This document shows, one piece after another, positions 32,149-44,568 of a DNA stretch of 64,000 nt (position 1 is its first letter; the number at the start of each line of letters is the position of its first letter). The notes below the pieces were generated by a model. The model did not search any database and was not told the DNA's origin. It worked only from the letters and a program-made list of their open reading frames with translations. The DNA comes from Cunninghamia lanceolata (taxonomy: Eukaryota > Streptophyta > Pinopsida > Cupressales > Cupressaceae): assembly GCA_027924645.1 (NCBI GenBank), contig BSBN01000445.1, forward strand, positions 6,803,001 to 6,867,000. Reading direction: 5' to 3'. The position numbers and the translations under genes are program-made.

Positions 32149-33510
32149 TTAGCCTATTCTGATTTGATTAGGCACACCCCTCCAAGGTAACCATATATGT
32201 GAAAAGTCAGTGGCCATGTACCCATTTAGTGTTTTTGACCAATCTCTACTTAATAACATCCCATAATTTGCAGGTATATCAACTACTTGGATGTCAATGA
32301 ACTGACTTACCCTGGGGTCTGAAGCTAACTGCATCTGAAGATGCATTAGTTCTCCTACCACATTAACTTCAGTCTTATCTAACTATGTGACAACTTTGGC
32401 AGACTTGGTGGGAGTCAGACCTAAGGTTTTACATATACCCAGAGGCATCACATTAGCTGAGGCACCCGAATCCACCATACAATTGTGTATGTTCTTTCCA
32501 CACAATCTAACAGTTAACAAGAAGGGAGGAGTATCCCTCTTATCAACATACATTACTACATTTGTGTTAGAGGGCTGTTCAACTTTCTTACTTTTTTCTT
32601 TTGGCTGTGTCTCTCTATTAGGCACAAGTACTTTAGTAGAAGTCTCTACTATTACATATGTATCCAAAGATTTTATAAAGGCTTTTCTAACTTCTGGATT
32701 TTTTAACAATTCACACAAAGGTACACTGACCTTGATTTTCTTTATTTCTTCTAATAGATAACTCATCAGTCCCAATGTTTTTGTTGTCTCAGTTTTATTT
32801 GTCTGGACCCTCTGAGTTACTGTTCCATTATTTGCATTATGATTGGCTTTCAGTATAGCAGGGTTATTGCTAGCATTCTGGTCTGGGGGTGTGTTAAAAT
32901 TGTTGGGAGGAATGGAAGTGGTGAAAGGTCCTCCTGGCCTTAGATTATTTCTTAGGTTGTAAGTATGATTCTTACTTGACTGTTGGAAGGCTTGCACCTC
33001 CTCTGCCTCACACAACACCTCGTTTTCAGTTTCAAATGGAAACTGAAAAGCGTTTAATACTAAGTTTGTCTCAGGATACAGGTTTTCACAATAATAGGGT
33101 TCATCATCTAATAATTGGTCATCTTCCTCTTCTGTAAAAGTAAAATTCTCTAAAACTAGAGCCATATCATATCTTGAGGGTACTATCTCATTACCTTTGG
33201 GAACTAAGAACTTAGAAGTAGGAGCCTGTACATCCACATTAAAAATACTTGCTGCCAGATGAAACTGAGGAAAGTCTATTTCAGCATGGGCACTAGTATT
33301 ATGGATTCTACACCAGTTCTTTAGTGCTACATTGGCCATTTGAATCCCTGTTGTTTGTTTTGTGTGCCGGTTGTCTAAATTCTCAAATGGAGAAGCTAGG
33401 GTGCCATTATTTGGCCCTGTGTTCCAAGTTTTGGGTGGCCTAGGCTGATTTTGATTCCTATTATTGTTATTCCAGGCTCTGTTATCTATAGCTAGTCCTC
33501 TATTTTGCAT
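32149..33510 (-). pseudogene. element T gag C-terminal linker and aspartic protease
   Basis: A long Asn/Gln/Pro-rich linker from 33510 leads to the protease. The active site MVDSGASANVMPLGICKTLG has its catalytic Asp at about residue 347 of this stretch (near 32470). The flap and C-terminal part (DIQVVDIPANYGMLLSRDW) follow at 32290-32220 after an in-frame stop at about 32382. The protease would cut the Gag-Pol polyprotein. It is in a different frame from gag and from the following RNase H, so frameshifts (natural or decay) separate the parts. Confidence 0.85.
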
Positions 33511-34886
33511 TTGTTGTCCTTAATTATAATTTTGATGTTGACCGTGATTTTGACCCTGATTAGAACTCTGATCTTGGTTATAACCCTGACTCTAATTATG
33601 ACTTTGATTCTAATTTTGGTTATAACTAGGGCTGCAGTTCTGGTTTTGACTCTGATTATAGTTTGATTGTACCCCTAGTTATTTCTACCATAGAAATTCT
33701 CATTTCTCAACTGTGTCATCTTAGTGGTCAATCTTCTCAAATGTGCAGTAATTTCTTTGATATATTCCCTTTCCTCTTGTGCTTTTGCTATAAATGTATC
33801 CTGAGGTGGTTGGAAAAATGATTGGCCATTGTTCTGATTAAGATTGGTAGTATTACCAACATAAGGTACTATAGCCTGAATTGGAGCAGGGTTATACACA
33901 GGTGTGTATGTAGGGACTGGATTGAGTATTGGAGCATTTTGTGTAGGAGCTCCACTCCAAGGTTGCACTTGATTTTGCATTCCAGGATTTCCTCCATTGA
34001 GGAATGGATTATAAGTCGTCTGCCTCATCTCCTGATTTACAGAGGCTGCCTCTTTATAGGCTTTAGATACTGTATCTATGTTAGGCTTTCTCTTGACAAA
34101 CCTGGTAGTTAGTGGATCTAAAGAAACATAATACATAGCCAACAGTGTGTCTAGAACTACTATGTATGGTGCTACCAACCTAGAAGATGCCTTTTGAAAC
34201 CTATCATTAAAGTTATCAATTAGTTCTCCCTCACCTCTTTTGATTGTGGCCAATTTATGATATAAGATAGAAGGATCGACTGGTCCCCTAAATCTAGACA
34301 AAAATGCTTCCTCCATTAGTGTCCAGGAAGAAACGTAGCCATTAGGTAAATTGACATACAAATTGGAAGCTTGCTCATTGAAAGTATAAGGAATAATCTG
34401 CACACAACATCTTCATGTTCTAACTGGGCCCTAAAGCAGGCTTCCTTAAATATCCTTATATGATCCTCTGGATCCTGGTGTAACTGGTATTTAGGACATA
34501 TTTTCTCAGGGTTCTTTGGCATCTCATGATAATCAACAAAATATATGGGTTAGTTGACATTAAAATACGCCATTGCAGGTATTTGTGCCTGACCTGGACC
34601 TGTGGGAGTACCTAAATTTCTAGGTGTACTTGGGCTTCTGGGAGGACTAGGACCTCTAGGAGAACCTGAACCAAGACTTAAGGACCTGGATGAAGAACTG
34701 TTAGGACTGCCAATACTATGGGTGTAAAAAGGTGATCCAGGAGGTGTTCCAGATGAACTTCCTATATTTGATGTTTTAGGACTCCAAATAAAAGGGTTCC
34801 TACTCTGTCTTCTATCAGGTAGCTACACAAATATGTCGTCAGGATTAACCCTAGACCTAGTCACCCTGTTACTATTATGAGCCAGT
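33511..34886 (-). pseudogene. element T gag
   Basis: The frame begins about 34886 with a Ser/Pro/Gly-rich N-terminus (SGTPPGSPFYTHS, PRGPSPPRSPSTPRN). A conserved capsid follows: IFKEACFRAQLEHEDVVCRL, then after a frameshift near 34405 PYTFNEQASNLYVNLPNGYV, SWTLMEEAFLSRF, LATIKRGEGELIDNFNDRFQ. It ends in an Asn/Gln/Pro-rich tail and a short tandem repeat encoding Asn, Gln and Tyr (33530-33660). No CCHC knuckle was seen. The capsid pattern fits the retrotransposon gag family of Ty3/gypsy. No normal ATG is visible at the N-terminus. Confidence 0.85.
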
Positions 34887-34918
34887 TTTACTCAAACTCA
34901 ACCTTAACTCCTATCAGG

Positions 34919-34935
34919 CCCTCCTTCTAGTGCCA
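34919..34935 (-). promoter_or_regulatory. primer-binding site of element T
   Basis: In element sense, the LTR ends CAACA, then five to six bases (GTTTTT) precede TGGCACTAGAAGGAGGG. The TGG start and position fit a primer-binding site. I cannot name the tRNA from memory. It confirms that 34941-42653 is the 5' LTR. Confidence 0.7.
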
Positions 34936-34940
34936 AAAAC

Positions 34941-36160
34941 TGTTGATGATTGTTTTTTACACACTCATAACAAAAGTTAAAATTTATAAATGAACCTAAC
35001 TATCTTGAAAGATATGAAGAAATTGACTAAGATTACTTGATCCCAAGTTTCCTTATTGGTCAGGTCTTGACCTGTTGGACCGTTCAGTAGGTTATTATGA
35101 AGCTATAATATGCAAGGGGCCTTACGTGATTTAAAGTGGGTTTGTGACTTACTGGACTCTTATTACACAAACTAATACAAATATCAACTTTCTAATCATT
35201 CATTTGCATAAAATCGTTACTGTACCTCAAAGCTTTATATGATTTATATTCAAACATGCTTTGGTTTTCAACTATTTATGAAGATTATCAAATATCCACT
35301 TATTGCTCTTAAACTCTTCAAATGTTAGATAATCTCCTTTAGATTTCAACGTTTAAGCTAAGTATTTCAAAGTTGTTGGGAAAAGTTAGAGAAATTTAAA
35401 TTCACCATCATTCACTACAACATCTAAATGTTCCATTATGTACATAGTAAGAAATACAATAGATTCAATTAAACCAGTAGACTAAATCGTTAAATGCAAA
35501 TATCCTGAGTATTTTCACGAATATTGCATTCAAGATTGCGAGTTTTAAGAGAAATTATTTTAAATGCAAGGAAGAGCTAGAAGACACTCAGAAAATAGAT
35601 GCAGACTTCCAGATTCACTTATATTCAAAACACAGTCATATAAGATTTATAATGTAGGAATGATTCTTAGCTTTACTAATCGAATATACCAAAAACTTAC
35701 AGTGCTTTACAGATACATTAAGAAAGCTGGACATTCCACGTGTTCCTTAATGCAGACAACAGGCGACCTCCTCTAAACTAAAAATATTCTACTCCAAAAT
35801 TCTCAGAAAGAATTTACAATTACTGGCTAAATGCTAAAAATCCTTGTGTAAATAATATACAAGTAGCAATGCTTCTTATATAGAGTTTGAATTCCCTCCC
35901 TTGCTACGATTACAACCCCCACTCTATGGTTACAACCACAATTCTATGTTTACAACCACAATTCTACGGTTAAGGTCCTTTTATTACTGACCAATGATGC
36001 ACCTTCATTTCATAACCGTGTGCCAATCCACTACTTGGCATCTTTTCCTCTCAAAAGATGTTCTTGGAATCTTTCACAAATAAGATTCCCATTTCATGTG
36101 ACCTTTTCCCACCGAGGCTCTTCATTTGATTTCCTCTCAAAATTCTTTGCTCCTGCCTTC
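34941..36160 (-). other. non-coding end of the T 5' LTR
   Basis: About 1.2 kb between the end of the LTR ORF and the primer-binding site, with no sustained frame. It contains a short direct repeat of GGTTACAACCACAATTCTA (35925-35970) that is shorter in the other LTR. Confidence 0.6.
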
Positions 36161-39100
36161 TTACCCTTTCTTCAAATATTTCTTGAAATTATCAATCACA
36201 CCCTCCACAAAGTCAGGGTCCCCTCCTGGACTTTTTGCTACAATGAACTCTTGCATCACCACCTTTTCTTTCAACTCTTTTTCTTCATTTTCTTCATTTT
36301 CTCTTCTTTTCTTGTACTTCTTCATTTTGGCCTTCTCTTCCATCAATGTATCCATCATCTGCTTGCTGAGGATTGCATTAGGATTTTCTGTATAGGGTGT
36401 GAATATGGCCCTGAACTCTGTCAATGCTCTCTTTAAGTCATAGGCTGGCATCTCTGCACATTCATGCTGTAGGAGTCTTTCTATGATTTTCTTATGCATC
36501 TTGATCATCCCCTTTGCTTTTTTCTCCAGCTCTTGTATGACTACTATATTTCTTTTGAGGTTATCCTCCTCAAATCTGAGCTCCAAAATCATCTGCGGCA
36601 CTTGATTTGCCAATGTGACATTGAGTGCTCCCTCATTTATCAATTCTTCAGCTCTTGTGTCAATTTCAATCAATTGTTCAATTTCAGATCTGCACTCTTT
36701 TACTCTTTGCTTGACAATTATTTATTAATTCCATACATTTGTTCTTTTCTTCTGTGGCCACTTTCTAGCTCTTCACAGCTTGCCTTATCGTTTGTTCGCC
36801 TCCTTGCAAAAAATCATGAAACCATTCATAAAAAATGTTGGACTTGAACCTTTTATTTTCTATGTCCTGTACTTCCTCTTTAGATACTATTGCTATGTTT
36901 GCAGGTAAGTCAGGCATTGTGACACTAGGGTCAAATATCCCCTTAATGAATTGCTGGAGTTGGAAAATGTGTCCTTTCAATACCTCCTATTTATTTTTGT
37001 CTTTCCTTAGCATTTCTGCTGTCACCTGGTTCATATCTTTCCACTCAGCGATGTGTTGTTCCCTTGTGGAATGCCCGAGGTCTAGATTAAGTATCTTGTA
37101 TTCCTCCAGGGTAATCTCACCTTTTTCTTTCTCCTTTTGTGGTATAGCTAGGTTCAAAGTTCTGGATCCATCTGGACCTCTCTGTATTGTATATACCGTC
37201 CTAGCTTCTTTCTTCTTTCCTTGGAGTTGTTTTCTCCCCCAATAAGCTTTTGATGTCAATAGGAGCTAGATGTATTTCTTTCTTTTCCTTCCTTATCTCT
37301 CCTTCCAGCTAGGTAGGCACCTCTTTTATGCCTTCTCCAACTTTCTTTGCATCAATTACCTATTCATGAGGTTTATCTATTCCAATTTCCTCCTGTTGCT
37401 GTTGTTCATGTTGTTGCTCTTGCTGTTGTTCTTGTTGTTGAAGTGGTTCGTCTTGTTGTTCTAGTTGTTCCTGCTGAAGTGGGAGCTCCTGATCTATGGG
37501 ATTATTTGATTGCTCCTTTGATCCAACCTCATTTTCCTCCTCTTCCTCAATATTTCCCCTTTCTTGATCCTCGTCTTCAGGGGTTTTTTCTGTTGATGAC
37601 TTCTCTTTCTGATCATCTCTTGCATGTATCTGTTCACTATCTAGCCTGTTCAAATCTTTTTCTTGTTTATCATCTATTTTATCTTCTGCCTCTGTATTTC
37701 CTATATGTGGTTGTTCTAGATATACTGGTGAACTAGCCTTTACCTTATCCTTTTTAACTTCCTCTTCTTGGGTTTGCAGGCTTTCTGTATTTTCCTCTTC
37801 TTCACCCTGCTCCCCATACACATTCAACATATCTAAGGCATCCACACCTGCGGTGTCCTCTCTTGTTTTCTCATCAGATGCCACTTTTTCTTTCTTAATT
37901 TCTTCAATCTTATGTGCTTCGTCCTACACGTCCTTGATGATCTCTAGTGGAACTAAGGTACGAAATGGATCTAATGATCCTACCTCTTCCTATACTTGTT
38001 CTTCTTCAGGCTCTGTGTTATGCCCTGTTTCCATTTCACCTTGCAGGTTTGATTCTTCCTCTTCACTGAGGAAATCACTTGACTCTTCCTCTTCACTTTG
38101 GGAATCACTGAAGGTCTCCCCTATGTTAATTTCTTTCCCTCTAAACATCACTTCTTCCTCATTGTCACTGCTTACAATGTTCACAGTGTGCACAGTCTGC
38201 TTGTCCTTTTGTGTTCCTGATTCCTACTGTTTCTCCTCGTTCAACTCTATTTTCACCTTTATGAATGTTTGTCATGGTTCCATTGGAGCAGAAGTACTAG
38301 ATATACTTCTCATTTTCTCCCTTACTTCTTGGGCTCCAATTGTATCTTTTGGTTTCAAAGACTTGCCCTTAGACAAACTTATTGGGATTGCCCTCATTGG
38401 ATGTTGTCTTGCTGCCTCTTTTGTAGCCTGTGCTTCATCCGCACTAAGCTCATGGCTCATGGACTTTGGATCCACAAATATTTCTGATGCAACCGCTCTT
38501 AATATTCCCAATGCATAGGGATCCATTAGTGTAGCATTTTTATCCTTTTCTACTATCCTTGCTTCAACAACTTTTCTTTTCTTCTCATAGAAGCACTGTA
38601 AGTCCTCAGTGGGCTCTATCTTTCTTTTCCTGCCCTTTTATGGGTATGTAACTGTTATACCCTCAGCTTTAAGTTCCTCAATTTTATCCTTCAGCCATGT
38701 TTTTGAAAACAAAATTATTGGTTCAGACAATACATCCAAAGATGTATTCCATGGCTTTGACCAATCAAGCTCTATAATGGGAGTCTGTCTTTCCTGTGCA
38801 TAACTATGGTGTAACAACTGATCATCATCTTGTACTTAAGGAGGCACATATATGTTGCCAATAGAGTTCATCTGCTCTATGGTCAACCTTTTGTGGGCTC
38901 TTTTCCTCACCTTCTTGTCATTTTTGCAGTCTGCCCAGAAATCCTCAATGTGTATTTGATGTTTGTATTTTTTATTTACAAAATTTTGGATTCTGTGGAA
39001 GGGGTCAAATTTCCTTATTAAATCAAATTCCTTGAAACCATAATATCTCAGCTCTTGCTCTGAATAACTAGTAACTTCTTCACTATAACAGGAGTTCCTC

Positions 39101-40308
39101 TTGATAGCCCATGGTAACTTTACATTTCCTCTGTTATTGAATTTTTTCTTGTACATCCTGAAAATGTTCAAGTTTTGCCTAGAAAACTCTAGCACTATTA
39201 GATTATCAGAAGGATACCTGGGAAGCATAAATGGCTTCCCCTCAAAACCCTCAGTCCTTATGTAAGTGAACTGTTCAAATTGTATGAACCAAGAACTGTG
39301 TAATCCAATTGCACTTTTTGCATCCTTAGACAGTCTTTTGCCTTTTTCCTCCCTCAGTTCTCTTACCATGTAGGTATAAAAAACATCACTAACTAGAGCA
39401 AAGTTCTTCATTGCGTTTCCCTCCTACAAGACAGGGTAATGCTCATATACTAACTTTTGATCTGGACCATTTCCCAGGGTACCTACCCTTTCTATTCCAT
39501 GAATATAAGGTCTAACCACTGCAGCACATGCATATAACACATAAGAAGATAGATAGAAGGGCAAGCTTTTTTGTTGCCTCCTCATGGCCTGCCTCCAAAT
39601 AGCAGTACTAATGGCCTTGGCCTAGTGGATTTGCCCTTGGTCTTTTTGTCCTGACCTTATAAATTCAATGACTGTGAACATCCATGGTTCACACTTGGTT
39701 CCATCCCTTAATCCAACTAGCCTACTCAGCATGGTGACCATCAAATAAATCTCCTCCTTGAAGCATATCCTCATTAAATTCTTGGGTATCTTGGCCACAG
39801 CCTTTGGTTTGTTCTCTGCATTATACCACCCATGGAATATCTTCCCTTTACATTCCTTCTCATTTGTGTAGAAGCCCTCATTGTATTTATCAATATCAAT
39901 GTCTATCATCTTATCAGTGATCTCCAACCCAAAAGTGTTAGCAATTCCTTCTGGAGTCAAATCAGCAATTACTTTATTATATAGCATAACCATCCTGGTA
40001 CTCAGGTTATACATAATTACACAGTCTAAGCACAAATCCCTAGCTTCCACTGCAAATGGGAAATGTGCAGCTTGGTATAACCCACTCTCCTAGATACACT
40101 TCATATCTGGAGTTGGATCTGCAGTGGTGATCTTCTTCAGGACATCTTCGGCATCGGAGGTCCCTATGTTTGTGTCCGTGCCTACTCCAGCTTCACTAAT
40201 CAGGGACTGATAACCTCTATGCAGAGGCAATTCCTCTTTCTCTAGTTCTTTTCGGGGCTTTCTCTCTTTCTTTTCCTCGCCCCCTGTGTCCTTTTGTTTT
40301 GGGGTCAT
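36161..40308 (-). pseudogene. LTR-encoded ORF, copy in the 5' LTR of T
   Basis: About 1,380 codons in gag-pol sense. The likely start is MTPKQKDTGGEEKKER (40308), though an upstream ATG in frame exists at 40395. A single frame runs from there to about 37260 with stops but no frameshift. Private stops include those near 40090, 39427, 38838, 38637, 38276, 37926, 37366 and 37313. Four TAG stops are shared with the other LTR: H*AKA near 39619, V*EEV near 37993, K*EVLKG near 36984 and VKS*KVA near 36767. The C-terminal coiled coil (36673-36161) is open in both LTRs. No homologous enzyme was recognised. Its place ahead of gag makes it the first long frame of a full-length transcript, if transcription starts in the array region. 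Confidence 0.78.
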
Positions 40309-40866
40309 CCTGTGGAAACGTACATTTCTCAATCTTCGCTTCATATTCATGTTTAGGGTTTTTACTGTGTATCTCAATTTCTGCCATTTTACCATAACCT
40401 CATCTATCTTTTATGTTTTCTCTACCCTTTAACTCCTAAGCTCTACTTAGCTGATTCATAGTTAAAACAATAACTTTTGACAAATGCATGCATTTTAAAC
40501 CCAAAATTACTAAAATTAACTTCGCTTTTAACCATTCGAAATGGAAACGGCATTTTGGATAAATACCTATTTTTTGCGACCGTTTACCATTACTGTTGAC
40601 TTACTTTACCATTTTTACCTTTTTTAGCTACTGTAGCTTTGCCGCTCTGGTAAATTCTGCTCAATTACTGCAACAATCTTCTTTTCTATAATTTTCAATC
40701 TTAACAGTATATCTTGAAAGCAAAATAACATTAAAATTTCCCTAACCCTCGTTAAATTCCATTTGATTGAGTATTGAACTCACATTAATTATAGTAATTA
40801 ATGCTCTACGGTTCTAGCTTTCAATTCAGTGTTTATGTTTTTGAACCCTTTATTACCGTTAGTCAA

Positions 40867-42360
40867 ATTCTTCATACATTCTTTTCTATGTATATTTCAT
40901 TATATGTTCTCTTTGTATCTCTTCGTTGTATCTTTAAAAACATACAAACATTTTGTGCAAAGAACCAACTAACGCTTTTGCCTTTTCCGCTTTCTGTATC
41001 TCTTTGCATCTTTTGGTTTGTATATCTCACTTGTATATTCCATTGTATAAGTGCACATACAAACACCCTATACATTTATTTCCTTACCTTTTCCCTTTTG
41101 GGATGTGTATGATCCTTTGTATATCGGCATTGTATATTTAAACATACAAACACCAAATATACAAAGACTTTCTGTTATTTAATTCTTTTTGACATCCGTG
41201 GCATGTATATTAGTTTGTATATCAGATATACATTGTAAACATCCAAAACAAATATACAACTGGTGGGGTCTACTTTACCTTTCAAACTTATGCATCCCTA
41301 CGATGCATATAAATTTCGTATCACTTTTGCACCCCAACCCTCTCATAACTCTAACTCAGTTTACCTCTCAAGTCCGTGATGTATATAACTCAATGTATCT
41401 CTTCATATACAATTCGGACGCAATGCATTGTATTCGTCTTATTTCAATTTCCTTGAGTTCTGGCTTGTATGTAAAGATCAATGTATCTTTTGGAACATAT
41501 ACAAGTACGGAAGTATACAACGACTTAACTCCAATTGATAACTCTTCGGTTTCGCAATGTATACAAAAGAATGTATATTTTACCTTGTATATCCCAAAAC
41601 ATACAAAAGGCAAAAAACATACAACAATTTAACTTTATTCCATAATTGCTTCGATTCTGGCTTGTATAAAGTGCTTGTATATTTCGTTGTATATTTCATT
41701 CCATCCAAATATATAAACCCTGATATACAAGTGACGGACTTAACTATTTATTCACTTGAACTTTGAACCTTTCTTAATTTCACCTTGTATAAAACACAAT
41801 GTATACTTGATATTCATTAAGTCCCGATACATTGTATTTACCAAAATTTGCCTTACCCTCAAACCTGCATTGTATAAAGCAAAACGTATGCCTCCCGATA
41901 CCTTACATACGAAACCCAACGTATACAATCATTATGCATTATTTGATAACATCTCAATTCCATGATGTATCTAACTCATTGTATCTCTTGATTGTATATT
42001 TCGCATCCGCCAAATATATAAGTGCCAAACATACATCGATTATACCAACTTTAATACCTCCTTAATTCTGTGCTACGTATAATCCCTTGTATATTTACTT
42101 GTATGTCTTCCCATTTGCCAAATATACAAACCGAAATATACATAGCAGATTTCAACGTGTATACACTCCAACCTAACTCCTTTCGGGTCCACCCTGTATG
42201 TATGTATAAAACATTTCTTAAATGCATACAAGGACAAAAAGCAACACAATAAGAAAACCTGACGACTTCCCCTTTTGCGACCAACACAAAAGCACGATAT
42301 ACAAACACATTTGTATATAAAACAACCTTGCATATATAAAGAACATTGTATATACAAGTT
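40867..42360. repeat. degenerate TTGTATA/TATACAA array in the T 5' LTR
   Basis: Counterpart of 25330-26870, with the same unit spacing and small substitutions. It lies between the U3 start and the LTR ORF in element sense, where promoter or enhancer sequence would be expected. Confidence 0.85.
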
Positions 42361-42658
42361 ACAAACCCTCTAATTGTGCATTTACCAAAAAAACAACAAT
42401 AACTTGCAAAATACAACGAATTTTAGAATAATTCAAAAAGCAACCCCTGTTTATTTTCAACAAGGAATTCACCTGTATTTTGACCTGGTACTTAAATGCA
42501 AATTTTCCTTATTTTTAACAAGGTTTGTATTTTCAGCTCCTCTTCCCTTTCACCACCAAGCAAACCACATCAACAAGCAAAGAAAACCAGCTTCAGCATG
42601 GGGTCCTCATTTTGCTAAGGAGTAAAATGGGGCGTGTTGTGAGCATCACAACACATCT

Positions 42659-43926
42659 AAAACTCCTATCACATTCCAAAAGTCTACTTATACACCATCA
42701 CCTAGTCCTTCCAATTCATTCCAATCTCAACCTAGTTCACCTTCCAATTCTATCATAAACCAATTGTTGTAAAATATGACCTCCATCCAATAACAATTGG
42801 CTAAAATGAGTAATAGTCCACCTAAGCCTAGTATGAAAACACATTACATCCATAGCCCTTTGTCCTATTCCATCCTAATAACTTCTATGCTTGAGAATTT
42901 TGAGACTCCTCACTTTGAGAAATATAATGGGAAGGGAGATCCTAACAACTATGTGGCAGCCTTTGCCACTATGTGTAGTGATTTCTTCTTTGAGGATGTG
43001 ATTTTGGAAAAAATCTTTCCTAGGCCACTCAAGGACATAGCCTTGGATTGGTTTTGCTCGCTATCTCCTAATTCTATAACTTCTTTTTCATAATTAGTTA
43101 ACAAGTTCCTCAAGCATTTTCAAGTAAATATTGGACCTCAAGTCTCTTTGACGGACTTGGTTCATTGAAAACAAGGAATGAAAGAGAAAATAACATATTT
43201 TATGAGCCGTTATCTAGCCCTCTTCTCACAAATTCCAATATTCTATTTTGAATGCTAATGTGCAAAGAATCTTTATAGGAAACTTACAACCTCACATCCA
43301 TGATAAGATATTGTTGATGTGATATGATTCATTCACTCAGCTTTGCATGGCTCTTTGTGATTATCAACTTTTGGTTAGTCAGTATGAGCATAATCCCTCA
43401 TCAGCTCTAGTTGGTCAATTCAAAGCCTCTTAATCATTATTTCAAAAGACAAAATAAAAACTTCATCAAGATAAATGAAATTTCAGCAAATAACGTAAGA
43501 AAACATGTGGTGATGGCATCATCTCCGACTTCCACCCCTTACAAGTTAAAACCAAAAACAAGAAACTTCACATCATTATCAGAATCTCTTTATGCTATCA
43601 TGACACAACATTTGTAAAACAATATTATCAAGCTTCCACCCATTAGACCCCTCCGTCCAAGTAAGATACAATCATCTTTCGTTGATGCAAATGACTTTTG
43701 TCAATTTCATCATTCCATTGGTCATGACACTAAAAAATGTATGCATCTTAAACATGAAGTTCAAGACCTCATCAACTCCAATGTTGTCCAAGTTGCTAGT
43801 GTGAATGACAAAGGGAATAAATTAGTGGTTGATCCTAATAAAAATATTCAAATATACATTGAACCTTTACCTCATCATGAGTCTAATGTTGATATTTACA
43901 TGGTGGATGCTTACCCTCACAAATAG
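42659..43926 (+). pseudogene. element O gag, capsid and C-terminal part
   Basis: This resumes the frame broken by element T. The capsid motif reads FEKYNGKGDPNNYVAAFATM, PRPLKDIALDWFCSLSP, then LVNKFLKHFQVNIG and RYLALFSQIP. Further on is a Cys/His motif CQFHHSIGHDTKKCMHLKHE (about 43712), like that of element G (CEFHRSKGHRTASCMKLKHL). Several stops (42773, 42791, 43090, 43166) and frameshifts around 43245-43410 break it. It would form the particle and bind RNA. Confidence 0.85.
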
Positions 43927-44348
43927 TGAGTGGATTTGGAACCTGCTATATATTTTACTCTAGATGATGCTTCTATTGAAGCTCATGATGTGCCTCTTTA
44001 TATTACTATTTGAATCAATGATAAACCTATTCAGGGTGCTATGATAGATCCTATATGTATGGTGAACATAGTAACTAAAGAGTTTCTCTACATGCATGGT
44101 TTACATCGAGATACATATGATGTATCGGAGATGGCTATTAAAGCACACAATGGGTCTATCCTTCCAACTCTTGGTGTTTTAACTCTTAAAATTAAGGTTG
44201 GGCCAAGAGGTTTGGATGTTAATTTTTTCATTATTCCTACATTAGACCTATTTCATGTGAAGTTAGGCTACCCATGGCTCTACTACATGAAGGCGGCCCC
44301 TTCTATGGTTGACAAGTGCTTAAATTTCCATTTGAGGGATGTGTCCAT
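43927..44348 (+). pseudogene. element O protease-like domain, interrupted by X
   Basis: The region GAMIDPICMVNIVTKEFLYM, TYDVSEMAIKAHNGS, VGPRGLDVNFFIIPTLD and VKLGYPWLYYMKAAPSMVDK follows the fold and spacing of a gypsy aspartic protease. The usual Asp-Ser/Thr-Gly is replaced by Asp-Pro-Ile, so catalysis is doubtful. Element X enters after TCCAT at 44344-44348, inside the last strand of the domain. Confidence 0.75.
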
Positions 44349-44545
44349 TGTCACACCCGCATCTCCCACGTGGACGCGACACGCAAACGCCCGTGTCACG
44401 ACCACATTCGCCATGTGGTCATGGGCCGCGAATTTTTTTCTTTCTAACCCTAAGAAGCCCCTCGCACGCGTCTGCATGCTCAGTGGCTATACGCAATGGC
44501 GTAGACATGTCAACGTAACCATGTTGGTGAAGGCCGTCTAGGGGT

Positions 44546-44568
44546 AAGCGACACGAAGTGTGTCGCTT
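44546..44568. other. small perfect hairpin in element X
   Basis: AAGCGACAC and GTGTCGCTT form a nine-base perfect stem around a five-base loop, near the left end of X. Confidence 0.7.

Larger units (their letters stand above)
19479..42653 (-). mobile_element. element T: giant-LTR Ty3/gypsy element
   Basis: Direct repeats 19479-27105 (7627 bp) and 34941-42653 (7713 bp) flank a 7835 bp interior. The outer ends are TG and CA. CATCT is present at 19474-19478 and 42654-42658, a perfect target duplication. All coding sequence is on the minus strand, so the LTR at 34941-42653 is the 5' LTR. Gene order is gag, protease, RNase H-like, reverse transcriptase with RNase H, integrase. Each LTR also carries its own long reading frame. 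LTRs are therefore about two thirds of the element. It inserted into the gag of O. Confidence 0.95.
34941..42653 (-). repeat. element T 5' LTR (7713 bp)
   Basis: Collinear with 19479-27105 along its whole length. It contains, in element sense, a short U3 start, the TTGTATA array (42360-40867), a 0.5 kb leader, the LTR ORF (40308-36161) and a 1.2 kb end. It is directly followed by the primer-binding site. Confidence 0.95.

Noticed and set aside
44041..44541. 166-residue frame crossing the start of element X.
   Set aside because: Only the part up to 44348 belongs to O; the rest is the accidental continuation into X.
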